Below the pieces are notes generated by a model. The model searched no databases and had not been told where the DNA came from. It saw only the letters and a list, made by a program, of their open reading frames with translations. A stretch of 64,000 nt of DNA from Cellulomonas denverensis (lineage in GTDB: Bacteria > Actinomycetota > Actinomycetes > Actinomycetales > Cellulomonadaceae). The DNA lies in the NCBI RefSeq assembly GCF_012396125.1, contig NZ_JAAXOX010000002.1:62001-126000 (forward strand), given 5' to 3'. The position numbers and the translations under genes were made by a program. Numbering within the stretch: position 1 is the stretch's first letter; every line of letters begins with the position of its first letter. Of the stretch, positions 47,205-57,141 are shown piece after piece.

Positions 47205-47710
47205 TGCCGCCCGCCCTGTCGGTGACCCTGCTGTGCCTGCTGGGCGCCGCGCTGCTGGTGCTGATGGTGGTCGGCTGGCGCCGCCGGGTGCGGTCCACCG
47301 CGGACGTGCCCGCCCCGGCGCCGGCTCCGGCCGATCCGGGCGAGCCGCGCACCGAAGAGCTGGCCGGCATCTACGTGTCCACCACCCGGTCCGGCGACTG
47401 GCTGGACCGGATCGCCGCCCACGGCCTGGGGGTGCGGTCGGTGGTGACCGTGCGGGTCTGGGACGCGGGCGTGGAGCTGCGACGACGAGGGGCGCCGGAT
47501 GTGTTCCTGCCCCGGGCGGACCTGCTCGGCAGCGGCACCTCCGGCGGGATGGCCGGGAAGGTGGTGGGCGGTGACGGGCTCACCATCCTGACCTGGCGGA
47601 ACGGGGCGCACCGGCTGGACACCGGCCTGCGACTGCGCCACCCGGCTGACGCGCTGACCCTGCGCGAGGCCGTGACGAGCTTGATCGAGCACACCGAGGA
47701 GACACGATGA
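47204..47710 (+). CDS. Membrane-anchored PH-like domain protein of the pyrimidine operon
   Basis: 168 residues. One N-terminal transmembrane helix (about 5-25) and a Pro/Ala linker precede a beta-rich domain: [26 protein letters not shown] and [20 protein letters not shown]. The pattern is that of bacterial PH-like domains. The gene is a regular but uncharacterised member of actinobacterial pyr operons between pyrC and carA. It overlaps both neighbours, so its level is tied to the pyrimidine enzymes. A tethering role for the operon's enzymes is possible but untested. Confidence 0.8.
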   Translation: MPPALSVTLLCLLGAALLVLMVVGWRRRVRSTADVPAPAPAPADPGEPRTEELAGIYVSTTRSGDWLDRIAAHGLGVRSVVTVRVWDAGVELRRRGAPDVFLPRADLLGSGTSGGMAGKVVGGDGLTILTWRNGAHRLDTGLRLRHPADALTLREAVTSLIEHTEETR

Positions 47711-48873
47711 CGGACGCACTGCTGGTCCTGGAGGACGGGCGGACGTTCGCCGGGGAGGCCTACGGGGCCACCGGCGAGACGCTGGGCGAGATCGTCTTCA
47801 ACACCGGGATGACCGGGTACCAGGAGACGCTCACCGACCCCAGTTACCACAAGCAGATCGTGGTGATGACGGCCCCGCACATCGGGAACACCGGCGTCAA
47901 CGACGAGGACCCCGAGTCCGGCCGGATCTGGGTGGCGGGCTATGTGGTCCGCGACCCCGCCCGCCGGGCGTCGAACTGGCGCTCGGAGCGGTCGCTGGAC
48001 GAGGAGCTGGCCGCCCAGGGCGTGGTCGGGATCAGCGGGATCGACACCCGCGCCCTGACCCGGCACCTGCGCGAGCGCGGCGTGATGCGGGCGGCGATCG
48101 TCTCCGGCGACGCGCTGCTGGACGGCTCCGGCCGCCCGCACACCACCGAGGACCTGGTGGCCCGGGTGCAGTCCTCCCCGCAGATGTCCGGCGCGGACCT
48201 GGCGGCCGAGGTCTCCACCGATGTGCCGTACGTCGTGCCGCCGGTGGGCGAGCGGGTCGCCCGGGTGGCCGCCGTGGACCTCGGCATCAAGTCGATGACC
48301 CCGGCGCGGATGGCCGAGCGCGGGATCGAGGTGCACGTGCTGCCCGCGACGTCGACCATCGACGACGTGCTGGCGGTCGCCCCGGATGGGGTGTTCTTCT
48401 CCAACGGCCCCGGCGACCCGGGCGCCGCCACCCACGAGATCGAGCTGCTGCGCGAGGTGCTGGACCGGCGGCTGCCGTTCTTCGGCATCTGCTACGGCAA
48501 CCAGCTGCTCGGCCGGGCGCTGGGCTACGGCACCTACAAGCTCGGCTACGGCCACCGCGGGGTGAACCAGCCGGTGCTGGACCGCCGCACCGGCAAGGTG
48601 GAGATCACCGCGCACAATCACGGCTTCGCGGTGGACGCCCCGACCGACGGCCCCTCGCTCGCCCCGCACGACGGTGGGCGCTACGGCCGGGTCGAGGTCT
48701 CGCACATCGACCTGAACGACGACGTGGTGGAGGGGCTCAACGCGCTCGATCTGCCCGCGTTCAGCGTGCAGTACCACCCGGAGGCCGCGGCCGGCCCGCA
48801 CGACGCCGGTTACCTGTTCGACCGGTTCCTCGACCTGATCCACGCCTCGCAGAACGAAGGGACGGACGCCTGA
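47707..48873 (+). CDS. carA: Carbamoyl-phosphate synthase small subunit
   Basis: 388 residues. The N-terminal CPSase domain carries [17 protein letters not shown] and [18 protein letters not shown]. The class I glutaminase follows with the nucleophile Cys in [16 protein letters not shown] and the His-Glu pair in [20 protein letters not shown] is the actinobacterial variant of GICLGHQ. The subunit releases ammonia from glutamine for CarB. It overlaps carB by one base. Confidence 0.96.
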   Translation: MTDALLVLEDGRTFAGEAYGATGETLGEIVFNTGMTGYQETLTDPSYHKQIVVMTAPHIGNTGVNDEDPESGRIWVAGYVVRDPARRASNWRSERSLDEELAAQGVVGISGIDTRALTRHLRERGVMRAAIVSGDALLDGSGRPHTTEDLVARVQSSPQMSGADLAAEVSTDVPYVVPPVGERVARVAAVDLGIKSMTPARMAERGIEVHVLPATSTIDDVLAVAPDGVFFSNGPGDPGAATHEIELLREVLDRRLPFFGICYGNQLLGRALGYGTYKLGYGHRGVNQPVLDRRTGKVEITAHNHGFAVDAPTDGPSLAPHDGGRYGRVEVSHIDLNDDVVEGLNALDLPAFSVQYHPEAAAGPHDAGYLFDRFLDLIHASQNEGTDA

Positions 48874-51800
48874 TGCCGCGCCGCACCGACATCCAGTCCG
48901 TCCTGGTCATCGGCTCCGGCCCGATCGTGATCGGCCAGGCCTGCGAGTTCGACTACTCCGGCACCCAGGCCTGCCGGGTGCTGAAGGAGGAGGGCCTGCG
49001 GGTCGTCCTGGTGAACTCGAACCCGGCGACGATCATGACCGACCCGGAGTTCGCCGACGCGACCTATGTCGAGCCGATCACCACCGAGGTGCTGACCACG
49101 ATCATTGCCAAGGAGCGGCCGGACGCGATCCTGCCCACCCTGGGCGGGCAGACCGCGCTGAACGCGGCGATCGCGCTGGACGAGGCCGGGGTGCTGGCCG
49201 AGTACGGCGTCGAGCTGATCGGCGCGAACATCCCGGCGATCCAGAAGGGCGAGGACCGCGAGCAGTTCAAGCAGGTGGTCGAGGTCTGCGGCGGCGAGTC
49301 CGCCCGCTCGGCGATCGTGCACACCATCGACGACGCCCTGGCCGCGGTGCAGGACCTGGGCTACCCGGTGGTCGTCCGGCCGTCCTTCACCATGGGCGGC
49401 CTGGGCTCCGGCATCGCCTACGACGAGGCCGACCTGCGCCGGATCGTGGGCCAGGGCCTGCACTACTCGCCGACCACCGAGGTGCTCTTGGAGGAGTCGA
49501 TCCTCGGCTGGAAGGAGTACGAGCTCGAGCTGATGCGGGACAAGCACGACAACGTCGTGGTGGTCTGCTCGATCGAGAACGTCGACCCGGTCGGCGTGCA
49601 CACCGGCGACAGCGTCACCGTCGCCCCGGCCCTGACCCTGACCGACCGCGAGTACCAGAAGCTGCGCGACATCGGCATCGCGGTGATCCGCGAGGTCGGC
49701 GTGGACACCGGCGGCTGCAACATCCAGTTCGCGGTGGACCCGCGCACCGGCCGGATCATCGTGATCGAGATGAACCCCCGGGTGTCCCGCTCCTCGGCGC
49801 TGGCGTCCAAGGCCACCGGCTTCCCGATCGCCAAGATCGCCGCCCGGCTGGCGGTCGGCTACACCCTGGACGAGATCCCGAACGACATCACCGGCTCCAC
49901 CCCGGCGTCCTTCGAGCCGACCCTGGACTACGTGGTGGTCAAGGTGCCGCGGTTCGCCTTCGAGAAGTTCCCGGCCGCCGACCCGACGCTGACCACCACC
50001 ATGAAGTCGGTGGGCGAGGCGATGGCGCTGGGCCGCAACTTCACCGAGGCGCTGGGCAAGGCACTGCGCTCGATCGACAAGAAGGGCACCACCTTCCACT
50101 GGGACGGGCAGCCGCTCGCCGGTGCGGAGCTGGACGCGCTGAAGGCCACCATCGGGCACCCGACCGAGCACCGGCTGGTCGACGTGCAGCAGGTGCTGCG
50201 CGCCGGGGTTGGCGTGGACGAGGTCTACGACCTGACCGGCATCGACCCGTGGTTCCTGGACCAGATCCAGCTGATGAACGAGGTCGCCGCCGCCACCGCC
50301 ACGGCGAGCGAGCTCAACCGCTCGGTGCTGGCCCGGGCCAAGCGGCACGGACTGTCGGACGTCCAGATCGCCGCCCTGCGCGGGATCAGCGAGGACGTGG
50401 TGCGCGAGGTGCGGCACGCGCTGGGCCTGCGGCCGGTGTTCAAGACCGTCGACACCTGTGCCGCCGAGTTCGCCGCCCGGACGCCGTACCACTACTCCTC
50501 CTACGACGAGGAGACCGAGGTCGCCCCGCGCGAGCGCCCGGCGGTGCTGATCCTGGGCTCCGGCCCGAACCGGATCGGGCAGGGGATCGAGTTCGACTAC
50601 TCCTGCGTGCACGCCACCCTGGCGCTCAAGGGCGAGTTCGAGACCGTGATGGTCAACTGCAACCCGGAGACGGTGTCCACCGACTACGACACCGCCGACC
50701 GGCTGTACTTCGAGCCGCTGACCTTCGAGGACGTGCTGGAGGTCTACGAGGCCGAGCTCGCCGCGGGCCCGGTGGCCGGCATCATCGTCCAGCTCGGCGG
50801 CCAGACCCCGCTGTCCCTGGCGCAGCGGCTGGCCGACGCCGGGCTGCCGATCCTGGGCACCAGCCCGGAGGCGATCGACGCCGCCGAGGACCGCGGGGTG
50901 TTCGGCGGGGTGCTGGCCGAGGCCGGACTGCCCGCCCCGGCCTACGGCACCGCGACCAGCCTGGCCGCCGCCAAGGCCACCGCCGAGCGGATCGGCTACC
51001 CGGTGCTGGTGCGCCCGTCCTACGTCCTGGGCGGCCGCGGGATGGAGATCGTCTACTCCGCCGACCAGCTGACCGAGTACGTCGAGCGGGCGCTGGCCGA
51101 CGCCAGCCAGTCCGGCCGGGCGCACCTGCCGCCGCTGCTGATCGACCGGTTCCTGGACGATGCAATCGAGATCGACGTGGACGCGCTGTACGACGGAACC
51201 GAGCTGTTCCTCGGCGGCGTGATGGAGCACATCGAGGAGGCCGGGATCCACTCCGGCGACTCGGCCTGCGTGCTGCCGCCGATCACGCTGTCCGCCGCCG
51301 AGCTGGAGCGGATCCGGGTGTCCACCGAGGCGATCGCACAGGGCGTGGGGGTGCGCGGGCTGATCAACATCCAGTTCGCGCTGGCCTCGGACGTGCTCTA
51401 CGTGCTGGAGGCGAACCCGCGGGCCTCGCGCACCGTGCCCTTCGTGTCCAAGGCGACCGGCGTGCCGCTGGCCAAGGCCGCTGCGTTGGTGATGACCGGC
51501 TCCTCGATCGCCGACCTGCGGGCCTCCGGCGTGCTGCCGGCCACCGACGCCCGGGTGATCGACCTGGACGCGCCGATCGCGGTGAAGGAGGCCGTGCTGC
51601 CGTTCAAGCGGTTCCGCACCGCCGACGGCACCGCGGTGGACACGGTGCTCGGCCCGGAGATGCGCTCCACTGGTGAGGTGATGGGCTTCGACTCCGACTT
51701 CCCGACCGCCTTCGCCAAGTCGCAGGCGGCGTCCTTCGGCGGGCTGCCGGAGTCCGGCACGGTGTTCATCTCGGTCGCGGACCGGGACAAGCGCTCGATC

Positions 51801-52181
51801 GTGTTCCCGGTGAAGCGGCTGTCCGAGCTGGGCTTCCGGATCCTGGCGACCGAGGGGACCGCGGCGGTGCTCAAGCGCAGCGGCATCCGCTCGACCGTGG
51901 TGCGCAAGCACTCGGCCGGCCGTGGACCGGCGGGGGAGCCGACCATCGTGGACCTGATCGCCGCGGGCGACGTCGACATGGTGGTGAACACCCCCTCCGG
52001 CCAGGGCGCCCGCGCCGACGGCTATGAGATCCGCGCCGCCACCACCGCCGCCGACAAGGCGATCGTCACCACCGTGCAGCAGCTGTCGGCCGCGGTGCAG
52101 GCGATCGAGGCCGCCCGGTCCGGGCCGTTTGCGGTCGCCTCGCTGCAGGAGCACGACGCCGCCCGGCTGGCCGCCCGGTGA
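48873..52181 (+). CDS. carB: Carbamoyl-phosphate synthase large subunit
   Basis: 1102 residues in two homologous halves. Each half has the ATP-grasp entry block ([20 protein letters not shown] and [20 protein letters not shown]) and a glycine-rich loop ([14 protein letters not shown] and [18 protein letters not shown]). The C-terminal MGS-like allosteric domain contains [16 protein letters not shown]. It joins bicarbonate, ammonia and two ATP, with UMP feedback at the MGS domain. It is full length with no breaks. The stop overlaps the pyrF start (GTGA). Confidence 0.97.
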   Translation: MPRRTDIQSVLVIGSGPIVIGQACEFDYSGTQACRVLKEEGLRVVLVNSNPATIMTDPEFADATYVEPITTEVLTTIIAKERPDAILPTLGGQTALNAAIALDEAGVLAEYGVELIGANIPAIQKGEDREQFKQVVEVCGGESARSAIVHTIDDALAAVQDLGYPVVVRPSFTMGGLGSGIAYDEADLRRIVGQGLHYSPTTEVLLEESILGWKEYELELMRDKHDNVVVVCSIENVDPVGVHTGDSVTVAPALTLTDREYQKLRDIGIAVIREVGVDTGGCNIQFAVDPRTGRIIVIEMNPRVSRSSALASKATGFPIAKIAARLAVGYTLDEIPNDITGSTPASFEPTLDYVVVKVPRFAFEKFPAADPTLTTTMKSVGEAMALGRNFTEALGKALRSIDKKGTTFHWDGQPLAGAELDALKATIGHPTEHRLVDVQQVLRAGVGVDEVYDLTGIDPWFLDQIQLMNEVAAATATASELNRSVLARAKRHGLSDVQIAALRGISEDVVREVRHALGLRPVFKTVDTCAAEFAARTPYHYSSYDEETEVAPRERPAVLILGSGPNRIGQGIEFDYSCVHATLALKGEFETVMVNCNPETVSTDYDTADRLYFEPLTFEDVLEVYEAELAAGPVAGIIVQLGGQTPLSLAQRLADAGLPILGTSPEAIDAAEDRGVFGGVLAEAGLPAPAYGTATSLAAAKATAERIGYPVLVRPSYVLGGRGMEIVYSADQLTEYVERALADASQSGRAHLPPLLIDRFLDDAIEIDVDALYDGTELFLGGVMEHIEEAGIHSGDSACVLPPITLSAAELERIRVSTEAIAQGVGVRGLINIQFALASDVLYVLEANPRASRTVPFVSKATGVPLAKAAALVMTGSSIADLRASGVLPATDARVIDLDAPIAVKEAVLPFKRFRTADGTAVDTVLGPEMRSTGEVMGFDSDFPTAFAKSQAASFGGLPESGTVFISVADRDKRSIVFPVKRLSELGFRILATEGTAAVLKRSGIRSTVVRKHSAGRGPAGEPTIVDLIAAGDVDMVVNTPSGQGARADGYEIRAATTAADKAIVTTVQQLSAAVQAIEAARSGPFAVASLQEHDAARLAAR

Positions 52182-53038
52182 CCGCCTTCGGTGCCCGGCT
52201 GGCCGGGGCGATGGACGCGCACGGCCCGCTGTGCGTGGGCATCGACCCGCACGCCGCGCTGCTGGCGGACTGGGGGCTGACCGATGACGCGCAGGGGCTG
52301 CGCCGGTTCGCGCTGACCGTGATGGAGGCGGTGGCGGGCCGGGTTGCCGCGGTGAAGCCGCAGAGCGCGTTCTTCGAGCGCCACGGGTCGGCCGGGCTGG
52401 CGGTGTTGGAGGAGGTGGTCGCCGCCGGCCGGGAGACCGGCACCCTGGTGATCGTCGACGCCAAGCGCGGGGACATCGGATCGACGATGGGCGCGTACGC
52501 GGACGCCTTCCTGCGGGACGGGTCGCCGCTGGCCGGGGACGCGCTGACCGTGTCGCCCTTCCTCGGCTTCGGCTCGCTCACTCCCGCGGTGCGGGCGGCC
52601 GCCGCGAGTGGGCGGGGCCTGTTCGTGCTGGCGCTGACCTCGAACCCGGAGGGTGCGGCGGTCCAGCATGCCCGGGACGCCGGGGGAGTCGCGGTGGCCG
52701 ACCGGATCGCCCGGGAGGCGGCGGCGCTGAACGGCGAGGAGATCGCCGGCTCCGGTGCCCGGTTGGGCTCGGTGGGCCTGGTGGTCGGGGCGACCACCGG
52801 CGATGCGGCCGCACGGCTCGGGGTCGACCTGGCCGCGGTGCGTGGGCCGCTGCTGGCCCCGGGGGTCGGCGCGCAGGGCGCCGGGCCGGCGGAGCTCGCG
52901 GCGGTCTTCGGGCCGGCACGGGCGTCGGTGCTGGCCTCGTCCTCGCGCGGGGTGCTGAAGGCCGGACCCGCCGTCGCCGACCTGCGCCGGGCGGCCGAGC
53001 TGGCCGCCGCCGAGGCGTCCCGGGCACTGCGGGACTGA
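52178..53038 (+). CDS. pyrF: Orotidine 5'-phosphate decarboxylase (type 2)
   Basis: 286 residues from GTG. The catalytic DxKxxD block is [14 protein letters not shown], with [14 protein letters not shown] at the N-terminus, [21 protein letters not shown] and [11 protein letters not shown]. It decarboxylates OMP to UMP. It is the longer type 2 enzyme, typical of actinobacteria. pyrD is not in the operon. A strong terminator follows. Confidence 0.95.
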   Translation: MTAFGARLAGAMDAHGPLCVGIDPHAALLADWGLTDDAQGLRRFALTVMEAVAGRVAAVKPQSAFFERHGSAGLAVLEEVVAAGRETGTLVIVDAKRGDIGSTMGAYADAFLRDGSPLAGDALTVSPFLGFGSLTPAVRAAAASGRGLFVLALTSNPEGAAVQHARDAGGVAVADRIAREAAALNGEEIAGSGARLGSVGLVVGATTGDAAARLGVDLAAVRGPLLAPGVGAQGAGPAELAAVFGPARASVLASSSRGVLKAGPAVADLRRAAELAAAEASRALRD

Positions 53039-53047
53039 GGACCCGGT

Positions 53048-53083
53048 GGTGCGGGGGCGGTCCGGACGGGCCGCCCCCGCACC
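53048..53083 (+). terminator. pyr operon terminator
   Basis: A perfect 13-bp stem (53048-53060 and 53071-53083) with a 10-base loop, starting nine bases after the pyrF stop. Confidence 0.88.
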
Positions 53084-53201
53084 ATTCCGGTGCCGTCGCG
53101 GGGGCCGTCCGGAGCCGTTCGCGCCCCGCAGCCGTGTCGTCCCGACGGTGGCGCACCGGCCTCACCTGCGCAGGCGCGCCGGAATCGCCGGAGCGCCGTG
53201 A

Positions 53202-53231
53202 CGTGCCACACCGCGATTTGCGTGCCACTAT
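53202..53231 (+). promoter_or_regulatory. mihF upstream region: direct repeat and -10-like box
   Basis: CGTGCCAC occurs at 53202-53209 and again at 53221-53228, 19 bases apart (about two helical turns). The second copy runs into CACTAT (53226-53231), a plausible -10 box about 93 bases before the mihF start. The rest of 53084-53323 shows no gene. Confidence 0.35.
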
Positions 53232-53323
53232 CGACCGATGAGGCCGTCCGGCGCCGCCCGGTCGGGGGTGAACGACCGGTCTCATGCGTTGTCCCGCAGA
53301 CCAGCGATGAGAAGGTGACTGAC

Positions 53324-53635
53324 GTGGCACTTCCGACTCTCACTCCCGAGCAGCGCGCCGCAGCCCTCGAGAAGGCAGCGGCGGCCCGCCAGGCCCGCGC
53401 CGAAGTGAAGAACAAGCTGAAGTACTCCCAGGGCAAGCTCTCCGACGTGATCGCCCAGGGCCAGAAGGACGAGGTCATCGGCAAGCTCAAGGTGCTCGCC
53501 CTGCTCGAATCGCTCCCCGGAGTCGGTAAGGTCAAGGCACGCCAGATCATCTCCGAGATCGGGATCTCGGAGACCCGGCGGGTGCGCGGCCTCGGCCCGC
53601 ACCAGGTGAAGGCCCTGGTCGACCGCTTCGGGTGA
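53324..53635 (+). CDS. mihF: Actinobacterial integration host factor (mIHF)
   Basis: 103 residues from GTG, preceded by GAGAAGG. The N-terminal helix is charged ([20 protein letters not shown]). It ends in a helix-two-turn-helix DNA-binding fold: [20 protein letters not shown], then [19 protein letters not shown]. mIHF is a nucleoid protein essential in mycobacteria and needed for phage L5 integration. It binds DNA without the sequence preference of enterobacterial IHF. The order pyrF, mihF, gmk, rpoZ, coaBC, metK, priA is the standard actinobacterial block. Confidence 0.95.
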   Translation: MALPTLTPEQRAAALEKAAAARQARAEVKNKLKYSQGKLSDVIAQGQKDEVIGKLKVLALLESLPGVGKVKARQIISEIGISETRRVRGLGPHQVKALVDRFG

Positions 53636-53687
53636 GTCGTCGCGGCGCCGGATCCCCCATCAGCGCCGCACGAACCAGGAGCACCCG

Positions 53688-54266
53688 ATGACCCGACCCC
53701 CCGCCCGGCTGACCGTCCTGGCCGGACCGACGGCGGTGGGTAAGGGCACCGTCTCCGCCGACCTGCGGGCCCGTTACCCGCAGGTGTGGCTGTCGGTCTC
53801 CGCGACGACGCGCAGCCCGCGGCCGGGGGAGGTGGACGGGGTGCACTACCACTTCGTGTCGCCCGAGGAGTTCGACGCCATGGAGGCCAGTGGCGAGATG
53901 CTGGAGACGGCGCTCGTCCACGGCCGCAACCGTTACGGCACCCCCCGGCGGCCGGTCGAGGAACGACTGGCCGCCGGGGAGCCAGCGCTGCTGGAGATCG
54001 ACCTGCAGGGCGCCCGGAAGGTCCGCGAGACGATGCCGGACGCCCAGTTCGTGTTCCTGGCACCGCCGTCCTTCGAGGAACTGGTGCGCCGCCTGGTCGG
54101 CCGCGGCACCGAGGACGCCGAGGAGCGTGAGCGCCGGCTCGCCACCGCCCGGGTGGAGTTGGCGGCCGAGTCCGAGTTCGATCATGTGATCGTCAATGAC
54201 GACGTGCACCGTGCCACCGACGAGCTGGTGTCCCTGATGGGGCTGCCGCTTGCGCCGACCGAGTAG
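53688..54266 (+). CDS. gmk: Guanylate kinase
   Basis: 192 residues. The P-loop is GPTAVGKGT (residues 13-21), where most family members have GPSGVGKGT. GMP-binding blocks are [19 protein letters not shown] and [20 protein letters not shown], and the lid is [19 protein letters not shown]. It phosphorylates GMP to GDP. The ATG follows a GGAGC site. A TAGACT -10-like box overlaps its stop codon and may serve rpoZ. Confidence 0.95.
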   Translation: MTRPPARLTVLAGPTAVGKGTVSADLRARYPQVWLSVSATTRSPRPGEVDGVHYHFVSPEEFDAMEASGEMLETALVHGRNRYGTPRRPVEERLAAGEPALLEIDLQGARKVRETMPDAQFVFLAPPSFEELVRRLVGRGTEDAEERERRLATARVELAAESEFDHVIVNDDVHRATDELVSLMGLPLAPTE

Positions 54267-54305
54267 ACTGTTCGGCGAATCCTGCTTCGATTGTTGGGGA
54301 GAACC

Positions 54306-54569
54306 GTGTCCGGAACCGTCGCCGAGCCCATCGGCATCACCGACCCGCCGATCGACCGCCTGCTGGAGCGTTCCGACTCCAAGTACGCGCTGGTCATCTA
54401 CTCGGCCAAGCGGGCGCGGCAGATCAATGCCTACTACGCCCAGCTGAACGAGGGTCTGCTCGAGTACGTCGGCCCGCTGGTGGAGACCCGCCCGCAGGAG
54501 AAGCCGCTGTCCATCGCCATGCGCGAGATCGACGCCGGCCTGCTGACCGCGCAGCACCCCGAGGACTGA
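54306..54569 (+). CDS. rpoZ: RNA polymerase omega subunit
   Basis: 87 residues from the GTG at 54306, with GGGGAGA just upstream. Omega core: [20 protein letters not shown], then [15 protein letters not shown], and the C-terminal [15 protein letters not shown]. It stabilises the beta-prime subunit. An in-frame TTG at 54291 is less likely because it lies within the ribosome-binding region. The gene is compact, between gmk and coaBC. Confidence 0.95.
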   Translation: MSGTVAEPIGITDPPIDRLLERSDSKYALVIYSAKRARQINAYYAQLNEGLLEYVGPLVETRPQEKPLSIAMREIDAGLLTAQHPED

Positions 54570-54580
54570 AAGCTCCCGGA

Positions 54581-55786
54581 ATGCGCATCGTCCTCGGTGT
54601 GGCCGGGGGGATCGCGGCCTACAAGGCTGCCCTGATCCTCCGCCTGCTCACCGAGTCCGGTCATGACGTCCGCGTCGTCCCGACCCGTGCCGCCCTCGAG
54701 TTCGTGGGCCGTGCCACCTGGGAGGCCCTGTCCGGGCACCCGGTGAGCACCGAGGTGTTCGAGGACGTCGCGGACGTTCCGCATGTCCGGCTCGGTCGCG
54801 AGGCCGAGTTGGTGATCGTCGCCCCCGCCACCGCGGACCTGCTGGCCCGCGCCACCCACGGCCGCGCCGACGACCTGCTCACGGCAACCCTGCTGACTGC
54901 CACCTGCCCGGTGGTGATGGCCCCGGCGATGCACACCGAGATGTGGCAGCACCCGGCCACCCGGGCCAACGTCGCCACCCTGCGCGAGCGCGGGGTGCAC
55001 GTGATCGAGCCGGACTCGGGCCGGTTGACCGGTGCCGACACCGGACCCGGGCGACTGCCCGAGCCGGAGGCGATCGTCGCGGCCGCGCTGGCCGCCGCGG
55101 CGGGTCACCGGCGGGATCTGGCCGGTCGACGGGTGGTGATCTCCGCCGGGGGCACCCGTGAGCCGCTGGACCCGGTGCGCTTCCTGGGCAACCGGTCCTC
55201 CGGCAAGCAGGGCGTGGCGCTGGCCCGGGCCGCCTGGGCCCGCGGCGCCGACGTGGTGCTGGTCGGCGCCAACCTGGCCGTGCCCGCCCCGGCCGGGGTG
55301 CGCACGGTCCCGGTGGGCTCCGCCGCCGAGCTGCGGGACGCGGTGCGCGCCGAGGCGGCCGGCGCCGACGTGGTGGTGATGGCCGCCGCGGTCGCCGACT
55401 TCCGGCCCGCCACCGGCGCCACGCACAAGATCAAGAAGCAGCCGGACGGCACTGTCCCGCCGCTGGAGCTGGTGCAGAACCCGGACATCCTGGCCGAGCT
55501 GGCCGCGGACCGGCCGCGTGCCGGGCAGGTGGTGGTCGGCTTCGCTGCCGAGACCGGGGACGCCGAGGGCGATGTGCTGCATCACGGCCGTCAGAAGGCC
55601 CGGCGCAAGGGTGCCGACCTGCTCGCGGTGAACGCGGTGGGCGACGGGGTGGGCTTCGGCACCGCGGAGAACACGGTCACCCTGCTGGACGGTTCCGGGG
55701 CCGAGGTGGGCGCCGCGTCGGGCAGCAAGGACGTGGTCGCGCACGCGATCTGGGACGCGGTGGTGGCCCGGCTCGATCGGGTCTGA
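54581..55786 (+). CDS. coaBC: Bifunctional phosphopantothenoylcysteine decarboxylase / phosphopantothenate-cysteine ligase
   Basis: 401 residues. The N-terminal CoaC part is a flavoprotein: GVAGGIAAYKAALILRLLT, VPHVRLGREAELVIVAPATAD (with the active-site His) and the PAMHTEMW substrate clamp. The C-terminal CoaB ligase has ISAGGTREPLDPVRFLGNRS, the AAAVADFRP motif and KIKKQPDG. It carries out two successive steps of coenzyme A synthesis. Twelve bases separate it from rpoZ. Confidence 0.95.
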   Translation: MRIVLGVAGGIAAYKAALILRLLTESGHDVRVVPTRAALEFVGRATWEALSGHPVSTEVFEDVADVPHVRLGREAELVIVAPATADLLARATHGRADDLLTATLLTATCPVVMAPAMHTEMWQHPATRANVATLRERGVHVIEPDSGRLTGADTGPGRLPEPEAIVAAALAAAAGHRRDLAGRRVVISAGGTREPLDPVRFLGNRSSGKQGVALARAAWARGADVVLVGANLAVPAPAGVRTVPVGSAAELRDAVRAEAAGADVVVMAAAVADFRPATGATHKIKKQPDGTVPPLELVQNPDILAELAADRPRAGQVVVGFAAETGDAEGDVLHHGRQKARRKGADLLAVNAVGDGVGFGTAENTVTLLDGSGAEVGAASGSKDVVAHAIWDAVVARLDRV

Positions 55787-55853
55787 TCCGTCCACAGGGC
55801 GGGATGTGGCACTGACCTGGGGAGGACAGCAGACGCGGGTCGGTGCTGCCGGT

Positions 55854-55866
55854 TAGCCTGTCGCCC
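55854..55866 (+). promoter_or_regulatory. -10 box of a probable leaderless metK promoter
   Basis: TAGCCT at 55854-55859, seven bases, then the ATG at 55867. This leaves no room for a 5' riboswitch on the transcript from this promoter. Confidence 0.5.
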
Positions 55867-57075
55867 ATGACCGAAGCCGCGATGCGCCTGTTCACCTCCG
55901 AGTCCGTGACCGAGGGACACCCGGACAAGATCTGCGACCAGATCTCCGACGCCATCCTGGACGCGATGCTGGAACAGGATCCCGGCGCCCGGGTCGCGGT
56001 GGAGACCATGGTCACCACCGGCCTGGTGCACGTCGCCGGAGAGGTCACCACCAGCGCCTACGTGGAGATCCCGCAGATCATCCGGGACGTGGTGCGCGGC
56101 ATCGGCTACACCTCCTCCGACATCGGCTTCGACGGAGACTCCTGCGGGGTCTCGGTCTCGATCGGCCAGCAGTCGCCGGACATCGCGCAGGGCGTGGACA
56201 AGGCGCTGGAGGCCCGCCAGGACGCCGGGGACGTCGACCCGCTGGACCTGCAGGGCGCCGGCGACCAGGGCCTGATGTTCGGCTACGCCAGCGACGACAC
56301 CCCGAGCCTGCTCCCGCTGCCGATCTGGCTGTCCCACCGGCTGGCCGAGCGCCTGACCCAGGTGCGCAAGGAGGGGATCGTCCCCGGCCTGCGCCCGGAC
56401 GGGAAGACCCAGGTCACGGTGGCCTACGACGGCGACCGTGCGGTCAAGATCGACACCATCGTGCTGTCCACCCAGCACGACCCCGACGTGCGGCTGGAGG
56501 ACCAGCTCGCCCCGGCGATCGCCGAGCACGTGGTGAAGTACGTGCTGGACGCGGCCGGGCTCGACCTGGACACCTCCGACTTCCGGCTGCTGATCAACCC
56601 GACCGGCACCTTCGTGGTGGGCGGCCCGCAGGGTGATGCCGGACTGACCGGGCGCAAGATCATCGTGGACACCTACGGCGGGATGGCCCGGCACGGTGGC
56701 GGCGCCTTCTCCGGCAAGGACCCGTCGAAGGTGGACCGCTCCGCGGCCTACGCGATGCGCTGGGTCGCCAAGAACGTGGTCGCCGCCGGGCTGGCCAAGC
56801 GGTGCGAGGTGCAGGTCGCCTACGCGATCGGCAAGGCGCACCCGGTCGGCCTCTACGTGGAGACCTTCGGCACCGGCACCGTCCCGGACGAGCAGCTCAC
56901 CGCCGCGATCCGGAAGGTCTTCGACCTGCGCCCAGCCGCGATCATCCGCGACCTGGACCTGCTGCGCCCGGTCTACCGCCGCACCGCCGCCTACGGTCAC
57001 TTCGGCCGGGACATCGAGGGCTTCACCTGGGAGCGCACCGACCGGGTGGACGCGCTGCGCGCGGCGATCGGCTGA
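55867..57075 (+). CDS. metK: S-adenosylmethionine synthetase
   Basis: 402 residues. Signature blocks are [32 protein letters not shown], and [20 protein letters not shown] (P-loop-like). It makes SAM from methionine and ATP. An upstream in-frame start at 55843 would place the -10 box in coding sequence, so the ATG at 55867 is preferred. priA follows after 66 bases. Confidence 0.96.
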   Translation: MTEAAMRLFTSESVTEGHPDKICDQISDAILDAMLEQDPGARVAVETMVTTGLVHVAGEVTTSAYVEIPQIIRDVVRGIGYTSSDIGFDGDSCGVSVSIGQQSPDIAQGVDKALEARQDAGDVDPLDLQGAGDQGLMFGYASDDTPSLLPLPIWLSHRLAERLTQVRKEGIVPGLRPDGKTQVTVAYDGDRAVKIDTIVLSTQHDPDVRLEDQLAPAIAEHVVKYVLDAAGLDLDTSDFRLLINPTGTFVVGGPQGDAGLTGRKIIVDTYGGMARHGGGAFSGKDPSKVDRSAAYAMRWVAKNVVAAGLAKRCEVQVAYAIGKAHPVGLYVETFGTGTVPDEQLTAAIRKVFDLRPAAIIRDLDLLRPVYRRTAAYGHFGRDIEGFTWERTDRVDALRAAIG

Positions 57076-57141
57076 CCGGGCGGCAACGCGGGGGACACGG
57101 CAGCACAGCGGAGGGCGACGGCCAGAACGGAGCACGGGTCG

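Noticed and set aside
55787-55866. SAM riboswitch before metK
   Set aside because: None of the SAM aptamer core motifs are visible, and the -10 box next to the start leaves no leader.
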